Source: Calditrichota bacterium
GTDB lineage: Bacteria > Zixibacteria > MSB-5A5 > GN15 > FEB-12
Direction of reading: 5' to 3'
Length of the DNA: 20,602 nt
Assembly (NCBI GenBank): GCA_008501655.1
Contig: QQUK01000178.1
Location: 1 to 20,602 of the forward strand
In this document: piece after piece, positions 1 through 4,908 of the stretch
Layout of the letters: the number at the start of each line of letters is the position of its first letter
Position numbering within the stretch: the stretch's first letter is position 1
Position numbers and translations under genes: made by a program
The notes under the pieces: model-generated
Databases searched by the model: none
Seen by the model: only the letters and a program-made list of their open reading frames with translations
Told to the model about the DNA's origin: nothing

Positions 1-1050
1 ATGGTATACCCATGGGTGATGTCGGGTGATGCTGACTGGCTGATAGATGCATCTGATTATTATGAAGGTTTTTATTCAGCGGTCTCCGGTAATATTTCAG
101 ATAATGATACAACCACGATGGCTGTTTATCTCGATGGCGGGCAGGCTGGAGAGATTTCATTCTATGTAAAGGCTTCGACTGAAAACAATTATGATTATCT
201 CCGCTTTTATATTGATGGAATTCAGCAGGGTGAATGGGATGGTATCCTCGGATGGACCTATGTTTCCTTCCCGGTTTCAGCAGGTTCACATCTTTACGAA
301 TGGTCGTATGAAAAGGATCAATCGGTGTCAGAAGGTACCGATGAAGTCTGGGTTGATTTTATTACTTTCCCGGTCGGAACGTTTATAGATACCGACTTTG
401 ATGGAGTAGAAAACAGTATTGATAACTGCCCGAATGTATCAAATGCATCCCAGACAAACTCCGATGCCGACTCATACGGTGATGCCTGCGACAATTGTCC
501 GCTTGTTACCAACGAAGCTCAGACTGATGCTGACAGCGATGGTGTCGGCGATGATTGCGATAACTGTCCGGCAATAGCCAACAGTACACAGGATGATACT
601 GACGCTGATACTATCGGTGATGCATGCGATAACTGTCCTGATGTATCGAACTTCAGTCAGGATGACTCAGATACTGATACAATTGGTGATGTCTGCGATA
701 ATTGTGCTACTGTAGCCAATACAGACCAGGCTGACGGTGATTCTGATACTGTTGGTGATGTTTGTGATAACTGCCCCGCTACTGCTAATCCGGGTCAGGA
801 AGACAGCAACACAAACGGGGTAGGTGATGTCTGTGATTATATCTGCGGTGATATAGATAATTCCAAAGGAGCACCGGATATCGGTGATCTGGTTTATCTG
901 GTCGAATTCATGTTTGGTACTCCGCAGGGTCCGGCTCCGGCATTTTTCAACGCTGCCGATGTTGACAGCTCGACTGAAATTGATATAGCTGATATGGTCT
1001 ATCTGGTCGACTTCATGTTCAACTCCGGCGCTGGATTGAATTGCCCGTAA
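1..1050 (+). CDS. Secreted TSP3-repeat protein with C-terminal dockerin-like pair (5' partial)
   Basis: The reading frame is open from the first base and the ATG there is probably an internal Met, because no signal peptide or ribosome site is visible; the gene likely begins left of the window. Residues 4-124 look like a beta-sandwich adhesion/carbohydrate-binding (MAM-like) module, with motifs GDADWLID, ISFYVKAS, YDYLRFYIDG and WSYEKD. Residues 130-279 hold six thrombospondin-type-3 repeats of about 23 residues, each with Asp-rich calcium loops and an NCP or NCA motif. Residues 282-340 form two dockerin-like EF-hand loops: D284/D286/S288/D296, one residue longer than usual, and D320/D322/S324/D328/D331, each followed by a YLV-FMF helix. 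Such tails are common on secreted proteins of uncultured FCB bacteria. Inferred role: calcium-stabilised extracellular or surface protein. The ligand is unknown. A hairpin terminator follows at 1081. Confidence 0.8.
   Translation: MVYPWVMSGDADWLIDASDYYEGFYSAVSGNISDNDTTTMAVYLDGGQAGEISFYVKASTENNYDYLRFYIDGIQQGEWDGILGWTYVSFPVSAGSHLYEWSYEKDQSVSEGTDEVWVDFITFPVGTFIDTDFDGVENSIDNCPNVSNASQTNSDADSYGDACDNCPLVTNEAQTDADSDGVGDDCDNCPAIANSTQDDTDADTIGDACDNCPDVSNFSQDDSDTDTIGDVCDNCATVANTDQADGDSDTVGDVCDNCPATANPGQEDSNTNGVGDVCDYICGDIDNSKGAPDIGDLVYLVEFMFGTPQGPAPAFFNAADVDSSTEIDIADMVYLVDFMFNSGAGLNCP
391..837 (+). repeat. In-frame tandem TSP3 repeats (six units of about 69 bp)
   Basis: Six degenerate units encode the pattern D-N-C-[PA]-x-x-x-N followed by an Asp-rich calcium loop ending in G-D-x-C. 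Spacing is close to 69 bp. The units have diverged at the DNA level, so recent slippage expansion is not indicated. Confidence 0.75.
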
Positions 1051-1080
1051 GATTTTTATTTTATGATATTAAAATTGAAG

Positions 1081-1110
1081 GTCAGGAGCTGTGTGCTCCT
1101 GACTTTTTTA
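1081..1110 (+). terminator. Rho-independent terminator after the TSP3 gene
   Basis: A nine-base stem (GTCAGGAGC / GCTCCTGAC, 1081-1089 with 1095-1103) closes a five-base loop and is followed by TTTTTTAT. It lies 31 bases after the stop codon. The outer GTCAGG...CCTGAC arms recur in other hairpins of the window. Confidence 0.8.
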
Positions 1111-1122
1111 TAAACTATGTAC

Positions 1123-1152
1123 ATGGCAGACGCCTTCGTCTGCCATTTTTTT
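1123..1152 (+). terminator. Second hairpin with T-run
   Basis: Ten-base perfect stem ATGGCAGACG / CGTCTGCCAT (1123-1132 with 1137-1146), four-base loop CCTT, then a run of T. It could be a second terminator or a repeat unit: the arm GGCAGAC recurs at 1785. Confidence 0.55.
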
Positions 1153-1183
1153 CTGCGTTGTCTGGATTCTTTTTTTTACTGCG

Positions 1184-1207
1184 TTGTCAGGAACCCTTTC
1201 CTGACAA
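1184..1207. repeat. Palindrome with GTCAGG/CCTGAC arms
   Basis: Nine-base arms TTGTCAGGA / TCCTGACAA flank a six-base centre ACCCTT. It is one of four hairpins in the window sharing the GTCAGG/CCTGAC arms (others at 1081, 1571 and 7381). Confidence 0.7.
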
Positions 1208-1210
1208 TTT

Positions 1211-1341
1211 GTTCTGTAGGTCGGGTTCCGTTGCCTTGAAATCGGAAGATTTCAAGATCGAGAAACCCGACAAGTATAGGTATCCTAATTGTGTAACCAT
1301 CAGGAGAATAGAAACCCACCCCAAGGGGTGGGCTACCCCGG
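1211..1341. repeat. Composite intergenic repeat, copy A (131 bp)
   Basis: Full-length copy. The left half is a nested palindrome: outer arms GTCGGGTT (1220-1227) and AACCCGAC (1264-1271), inner arms TTGAAATC / GATTTCAA around GGAA (1236-1255). A conserved linker of about 40 bases follows, then a second hairpin CCCACCCC-AA-GGGGTGGG (1315-1332) and CTACCCCGG. Copy B is identical apart from lacking seven bases (CCTAATT) of the linker. Orientation is arbitrary. Confidence 0.9.
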
Positions 1342-1365
1342 CTGCCCTACAAGGATTCGGAGCAT

Positions 1366-1438
1366 ACTTCGACAAGCTCAGTATGACAATATTATATTGT
1401 CAGAACCTATAATAAGTCACCCTGAGCGTAGTCGAAGT
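1366..1438. repeat. Inverted repeat pair flanking a short AT-rich centre
   Basis: ACTTCGACAAGCTCAG (from 1366, arm to 1387) is an imperfect inverted match to the arm at 1416-1438 (GTCACCCTGAGCGTAGTCGA, then AGT). Between them lie 28 AT-rich bases containing ATATTATATTGT. The pair sits exactly between composite copies A and B. Similar TTCGACAAGCTCAG-type repeats are, from memory, frequent in intergenic DNA of uncultured bacteria. Confidence 0.65.
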
Positions 1439-1560
1439 TCTGTAGGTCGGGTTCCGTTGCCTTGAAATCGGAAGATTTCAAGATCGAGAAACCCGACAAG
1501 TATAGGTATGTGTAACCATCAGGAGAATAGAAACCCACCCCAAGGGGTGGGCTACCCCGG
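1437..1560. repeat. Composite intergenic repeat, copy B (124 bp)
   Basis: Same orientation as copy A, 226 bp downstream. By eye it matches throughout except for loss of a seven-base block CCTAATT in the linker. Both hairpins are intact. Confidence 0.9.
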
Positions 1561-1570
1561 TTGTGTCTTT

Positions 1571-1591
1571 TGTCAGGCAGGATGCCTGACA
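1571..1591. repeat. Palindrome with GTCAGG/CCTGAC arms
   Basis: Arms TGTCAGGCA / TGCCTGACA around GGA. An outer pair TTGTGT (1561-1566) / ACACAA (1592-1597) extends the stem after an internal mismatch. Confidence 0.7.
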
Positions 1592-1640
1592 ACACAAACA
1601 AATGTGTTCCATTGCTCAAATTTAATTGATTTTGAGATTT

Positions 1641-1721
1641 AGAAACCCGACAAGTATAGGTATCCTAATTGTGTAACCATCAGGAGAATAGAAACCCACT
1701 CCAAGGGGTGGGCTACCCCGG
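1641..1721. repeat. Composite intergenic repeat, copy C (left-truncated)
   Basis: Keeps the right part of copy A: AGAAACCCGAC, the full linker including CCTAATT, and the second hairpin. One change (CCCACTCC for CCCACCCC) leaves a G-T pair in the stem. The left nested palindrome is lost or too degenerate to see; only TTTTGAGATTT remains before it. Confidence 0.85.
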
Positions 1722-1755
1722 TTAAAAGGAGGGGATAGGCGTGTTAAAATTGTAG

Positions 1756-1777
1756 GGGTCGACCTTTGTGTCGACCC
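1756..1777. repeat. Palindrome GGGTCGAC/GTCGACCC
   Basis: Perfect eight-base arms around a six-base centre CTTTGT. The architecture (constant arms, six-base centre) matches the hairpins at 1184 and 1784. Confidence 0.65.
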
Positions 1778-1783
1778 ATCAAT

Positions 1784-1805
1784 GGGCAGACACATAGGTC
1801 TGCCC
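1784..1805. repeat. Palindrome GGGCAGAC/GTCTGCCC
   Basis: Perfect eight-base arms around ACATAG. It shares the seven-base arm GGCAGAC with the hairpin at 1123. An imperfect relative (GGCAGAACC ... GGTTTTGTCC) follows at 1813-1838. Confidence 0.65.
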
Positions 1806-1898
1806 CTTCAATGGCAGAACCGCTAAAGGGTTTTGTCCTACTGAAAAATTGCGCAGAACAAAACATGTAATTCATTGTTTAAGGATTAAGAAAAATAA

Positions 1899-1925
1899 TT
1901 GATTTAATAAGTCTATATATATACT
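1899..1925 (+). promoter_or_regulatory. Candidate promoter for the flavin-reductase gene
   Basis: A good -10 (TATACT, 1920-1925) lies 31 bases before the ATG. The best -35 candidate is TTGATT (1899-1904), but the 15-bp spacer is short, so the -35 assignment is weak. Confidence 0.3.
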
Positions 1926-1956
1926 TTGATTTAAAATAGATCAAAAAGGATGTAAG

Positions 1957-2433
1957 ATGAAAGATATTAGCAAAGTTCTCAAAAGATTAGAATACGGCGT
2001 TTATGTCGTCACAATGGGGAAGGGGACCGAAGGAAATGCATTTACCGCAAGTTGGGTAATGCAGGTATCATCGGAACCACCGATGATAGCGATTGCCGTA
2101 CACAATAAACACCAGTCAGCACGGCTAATCAGCCAGGCAAACGGATTTGCAGTCAATTTAATCGGAAAAGGGCAGGATGAAGTAGTCAAGGCTTACTACG
2201 GACCGGCTGAGTCCGGTTATAACAAGCTTGAGGGGACATCGGTCAAAGATTCCCCGATAACCAAAACCCCCCTTATTCCGGGAGCAATCGGCTATTTTGA
2301 CTGTGAACTGAAAGAGACGGTCAAAGCAGGTAATCATTCGGTGTTTATCGGCGAGATCAAAGCTGCCGAACTTGATGATGATGTCACCGAGTTATTGACA
2401 ACATCGAATTCCAAAATGCACTACCTCGGATAA
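1957..2433 (+). CDS. Flavin reductase-like (FMN-binding split-barrel) protein
   Basis: The 158-residue protein has the size and layout of the flavin-reductase-like split-barrel family, which binds FMN as a dimer and often supplies reduced flavin to a monooxygenase or uses it directly. Supporting motifs are GVYVVTMG (14-21), TASWVMQVSSEPPMIAIAVH (30-49, the FMN-phosphate-binding segment), the Ser/Arg pair after it (S54, R56), FAVNLIG (64-70) and GNHSVFIGEI (125-134). The start is fixed by AAAAAGGA six bases before the ATG. The stop is a tandem TAATAA whose last A begins the ATG of the next gene, so the two are probably co-transcribed. No partner oxygenase is next to it and the substrate cannot be told from sequence. 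Confidence 0.85.
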   Translation: MKDISKVLKRLEYGVYVVTMGKGTEGNAFTASWVMQVSSEPPMIAIAVHNKHQSARLISQANGFAVNLIGKGQDEVVKAYYGPAESGYNKLEGTSVKDSPITKTPLIPGAIGYFDCELKETVKAGNHSVFIGEIKAAELDDDVTELLTTSNSKMHYLG

Positions 2434-2435
2434 TA

Positions 2436-3020
2436 ATGAGAAAACAGATACTTGCTTTTTTATTCGTTGTCGTTATTGCATCGGTGTCGTACGCTGAATG
2501 TGATGAAACGATTACTATCGATTCAGTTGATTATAAAATCTCCGATGTCTGGTGTGGAAAAAAGATTGATACTACCCAGATTCCTGAATACGAAGATCTA
2601 TCGCGAATCCCTGATGATTTCTGTTCGAAAGATTACAAAATCTATATACGCAAAGCAGCTGCAGAATCGTTTGTTGAAATGGCTGAGGCTGCTCTTGCAG
2701 ACTCGATAGTGATCTTAGCAAAATCCGGTTTTCGTTCTTCATCATACCAGAAACAGATGATTCGCAAACGGCTGAAAGAAGGGATGACTTTTGAAGAAAT
2801 AATCACTTTTGTAGCTCCGCCCGGCTATTCCGACCATTCGCTGGGGCTTGCACTCGATTTATCTACGACTACTTATCCGTTTGGAGAATCAAAAGCGTAC
2901 AAATGGCTGCTTGAAAATGCAGTAAAATATAATTATTACGAACAATACCCGAAAGGGAATGACGAGTTGAAAACATGGGAGCCCTGGCATTGGAAGTTTG
3001 ACTCGACTTTGACAAAGTAA
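2436..3020 (+). CDS. Secreted M15-family D-alanyl-D-alanine carboxypeptidase (VanY-like)
   Basis: 194 residues with an N-terminal signal peptide (MRK then a hydrophobic run, cleavage likely after SYA at residue 20). The peptidase signature is complete: SGFRSSSYQ (97-105), S132-x-H134 in the GYSDHSLGLALDL segment, D141, and E182-P-W-H185. By family knowledge H134, D141 and H185 bind zinc and E182 is the general base. M15B enzymes remove the terminal D-Ala from peptidoglycan stem peptides, here presumably in the periplasm. The ATG overlaps the end of the upstream gene's tandem stop, so expression is probably by coupling. There is no vanA/vanH/vanX neighbourhood, so a role in cell-wall trimming is likelier than glycopeptide resistance. 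Confidence 0.88.
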   Translation: MRKQILAFLFVVVIASVSYAECDETITIDSVDYKISDVWCGKKIDTTQIPEYEDLSRIPDDFCSKDYKIYIRKAAAESFVEMAEAALADSIVILAKSGFRSSSYQKQMIRKRLKEGMTFEEIITFVAPPGYSDHSLGLALDLSTTTYPFGESKAYKWLLENAVKYNYYEQYPKGNDELKTWEPWHWKFDSTLTK

Positions 3021-3032
3021 TTTGTTTTACCT

Positions 3033-3060
3033 TTGTATCAATCATTAAATTTTTTATATT
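3033..3060 (+). promoter_or_regulatory. Candidate promoter of the YihY-family gene
   Basis: TTGTAT (3033-3038), 16-bp spacer, TATATT (3055-3060). The ATG is only nine bases beyond the -10, and no Shine-Dalgarno sequence is present, so the transcript may be leaderless or nearly so. Confidence 0.45.
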
Positions 3061-3069
3061 AGCCCTGTT

Positions 3070-4005
3070 ATGACCGATGCTGACCAACATATACTCGTTC
3101 GATTCTGGGATTCATTTACCTACTATCTGTCCGGACTCTACCATCGCATAGACAATCATCATCTTTTTCTCATGTCCGGCGGGGTAGCGTTTTCAATGTT
3201 TGTCTGTATTATCCCGCTCCTTCTGATTGTTCTGTTTGTGCTTGGTAATTTTGTCCAACAGCCTGAAGTCCTTTCTGAAATTCAGACTTTTATTTACAAT
3301 CTGATTCCCTATCCGGAATATGCTAAAACGGTAATGGGGGAGATCGACAATATTTTAGGAAATCTGAGCCAGTTCCGTCAGATTGCCGGATTTATCGGTG
3401 TTCTCGGTATCATTTTCGCCGGCAGTTCTCTGTTTTCTTCGATACGAACGATTCTCAATACGGTTTTTCATCCGAAATCATCAATCCGCTTTTATTATGA
3501 GAAGCTCTGGGATTTTCTGCTGATAATCGTTGTAATTATTCTCTTTTTGATTTTTATCTTCCTGTTGCCTCTCCTGAGTACCGGGTTAGGATTTGCTGAA
3601 CGGTTTGCCTGGTTTAATAATCTGGGGATAGGTAGATTTGATACATTTTTGATTGAAATCGCCTCGATGCTTTTGATATACTTTTCATTTTTTATCGTCT
3701 ACTGGATTGTACCGGTTAGCCGGACGAAACTTCGGATAGTTGCGATGTCGGCACTTTGGGGGACGTTGTTGTGGAAAGCGTCGGAGTTTTTATTCGGCTA
3801 TTATATTACTCATGTCGCTACGCTGAAGCATATCTACGGTGTCTATGCTTTTTTAGTTATTGTGGCGTTCTGGATTTATTACTCGGCACTTTCGATGTGT
3901 ATTGCCGCGGAGATCGGGCAGTTGTATTATGAACGCTGGAAAGCTAAACCGAATAAAAAGAAAAGCCGCTTTTTCCGTGATGAACTGGAGATTGAGAAGG
4001 GGTAG
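3070..4005 (+). CDS. YihY/BrkB (UPF0761) family inner-membrane protein
   Basis: 311 residues with about six hydrophobic segments (roughly 40-60, 105-123, 148-171, 196-216, 223-245 and 258-283). Family landmarks are GGVAFSMFVCIIPLLL near 37-52, FAGSSLFSSIRTILN (116-130), and the C-terminal YGVYAFLVIVAFWIYYSA followed by AAEIGQLYYER. The family is widespread and was once annotated as ribonuclease BN or virulence factor BrkB. Its biochemical function is not settled. The C-terminal tail after the last membrane segment is short and basic, then acidic. There is no ribosome site before the ATG. Confidence 0.88.
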   Translation: MTDADQHILVRFWDSFTYYLSGLYHRIDNHHLFLMSGGVAFSMFVCIIPLLLIVLFVLGNFVQQPEVLSEIQTFIYNLIPYPEYAKTVMGEIDNILGNLSQFRQIAGFIGVLGIIFAGSSLFSSIRTILNTVFHPKSSIRFYYEKLWDFLLIIVVIILFLIFIFLLPLLSTGLGFAERFAWFNNLGIGRFDTFLIEIASMLLIYFSFFIVYWIVPVSRTKLRIVAMSALWGTLLWKASEFLFGYYITHVATLKHIYGVYAFLVIVAFWIYYSALSMCIAAEIGQLYYERWKAKPNKKKSRFFRDELEIEKG

Positions 4006-4023
4006 GAAGTATAAATAAAATGA

Positions 4024-4047
4024 AGGCGAAGTCACGTGACTTCGCCT
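4024..4047. terminator. Perfect 24-bp palindrome between convergent genes
   Basis: Arm AGGCGAAGTCAC (4024-4035) is followed immediately by its exact reverse complement. It lies between the converging ends of the YihY gene and the 4074-4571 gene. In the reverse direction it is followed by a T-rich stretch (TCATTTTATTTAT), so it most likely terminates the reverse gene. In the forward direction there is no T-run. The centre reads CACGTG. Confidence 0.55.
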
Positions 4048-4073
4048 GCAATCAATTCACTAATATATGTAAT

Positions 4074-4571
4074 TTATTTAACGCGATTTAACTCAAACAC
4101 CGCTTTGTCGAATACATCGCCATCCGGTTCGGTGATAATCAGTTTAAATTCGATTTTGTCTTCCGTTGTCTGGATAATCTTGACTTCGTAAATCTCATCT
4201 TTTCGCATTCTTTCGCCATGAATCATATTCCCTTTGCGGATACCGTAATATTTGGCGTGACGGTTTTTATTGTCCCAGACTTCCCAGCTGACCGAATCTG
4301 TTTTCGGATTGATGGCAATATAGCCGGAGTCGGAGTAGGAAAACATAAACTTCTCACCTGTCAGTTCAGTCCGAAGCCGATTTGTCTTCTTATCATAGCG
4401 GAAGATTGCTTTCCCCTCAATATCAATTTTTGTATGAACTCCGGGTAAAAGAAAATTTCCAGAGCCTTCCCAGTTCCCATCGAGATTTTTCAGTTCGATT
4501 TTATCTATTTTAGCGGCACCTAAAGATGCCGCACATATAAAAATTAAAGCTGTAGTTGTCAGAATTTTCAT
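4074..4571 (-). CDS. Small secreted beta-rich protein of unknown function
   Basis: I do not recognise the family with confidence. I use the internal Met at 4571, ten residues into the longest frame, because it begins a signal peptide (MKILTTTALIFICAASLGA) and has AAGGA eight bases upstream; the longer form would put MVERKKEKI before it. The mature part (about 145 residues) opens with LDGNWEGSGNF and continues as alternating polar/hydrophobic strands (IDIEGKAIFRYD, SVSWEVWD, KIEFKLIITEPDGDVF). This resembles the lipocalin-like or DUF1579-like barrels that begin with a GxWxG element. No catalytic motif or cysteine is visible in the mature part. The gene stands alone, divergent from gyrA and convergent with the YihY gene. 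Confidence 0.7.
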   Translation of the reverse strand: MKILTTTALIFICAASLGAAKIDKIELKNLDGNWEGSGNFLLPGVHTKIDIEGKAIFRYDKKTNRLRTELTGEKFMFSYSDSGYIAINPKTDSVSWEVWDNKNRHAKYYGIRKGNMIHGERMRKDEIYEVKIIQTTEDKIEFKLIITEPDGDVFDKAVFELNRVK

Positions 4572-4762
4572 TATTTTTTCCTTTTTTCTTTCTACCAAGC
4601 TACGAAATTAAAGTTTATTTTTCAATTAAAATAAATATTGGAAATATGTGATTTTGAGGGGTGTAAGTAATTGCTATACAAGGAGATAAATATCATATTT
4701 TATCTTTGTTTTTGTTGATTTGTATGTCAAAATTATGTACATTTTTAGTCTGAAAATAATAT

Positions 4763-4788
4763 CCGTTCGAATCTGAAGATTCGAACGG
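4763..4788. repeat. Stem-loop 1 of the gyrA leader cluster
   Basis: Arms CCGTTCGAATC / GATTCGAACGG around TGAA. Perfect 11-bp stem. No T-run follows, so it is not a simple terminator. Confidence 0.7.
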
Positions 4789-4810
4789 CACAAAATAATA
4801 ATTAGTGTCT

Positions 4811-4830
4811 TTTGAGTCTTCAGACTCAAA
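4811..4830. repeat. Stem-loop 2 of the gyrA leader cluster
   Basis: Arms TTTGAGTC / GACTCAAA around TTCA, the complement orientation of the TGAA centre in its neighbours. Confidence 0.65.
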
Positions 4831-4842
4831 TGATTAACCTTT

Positions 4843-4858
4843 TGAATCTGAAGATTCA
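4843..4858. repeat. Stem-loop 3 of the gyrA leader cluster
   Basis: Arms TGAATC / GATTCA around TGAA. It repeats the core GAATCTGAAGATTC seen in stem-loop 1, 80 bases upstream. Confidence 0.65.
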
Positions 4859-4908
4859 GAATGCCTAAAATTGTGAAGTTTGAATTTTAAATAAAAGGAT
4901 TTACCAAT

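Larger units (their letters stand above)
1051..1956. other. Gene-free region rich in palindromic repeats
   Basis: About 900 bases between the TSP3 protein and the flavin-reductase gene hold no credible coding sequence. Open frames that cross it read through repeats and stem-loops, have no ribosome site and match no family I recognise. The content is two hairpins at the left end, three copies of a composite repeat (1211-1341, 1437-1560, 1641-1721), an inverted pair at 1366-1438, and further short palindromes at 1184, 1571, 1756, 1784 and 1813. A candidate promoter for the next gene lies at the right end. Confidence 0.75.
4572..4908. other. Divergent intergenic region upstream of gyrA
   Basis: There is no gene in these 337 bases. 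It must hold the promoters of both the reverse secreted-protein gene and gyrA. One possible forward promoter is TTGCTA (4671-4676) with CATATT (4694-4699) at 17 bp, but the AT-richness makes this weak. Three short stem-loops of related sequence lie at 4763-4858 in what would be the gyrA leader. The gyrA ribosome site AAAAGGA is at 4893-4899. Confidence 0.6.

Noticed and set aside
1041..1412. Forward open frame of 123 codons after the TSP3 gene
   Set aside because: It starts inside the end of the TSP3 gene, crosses two hairpins and a composite repeat, has no ribosome site and low-complexity composition.
1407..1619. Reverse open frame of 70 codons, partly shared with the one at 1187-1375
   Set aside because: The shared peptide comes only from the duplicated composite repeat; no start signal or recognisable family.
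1211..1721. Possible CRISPR array
   Set aside because: Only three copies, one truncated. Repeat units are over 80 bp, spacing is uneven, spacers are themselves repeats, and no cas gene is present.
2436..3020. Vancomycin-resistance vanY
   Set aside because: Same peptidase family, but no vanA, vanH, vanX or two-component genes; a housekeeping carboxypeptidase is more likely.
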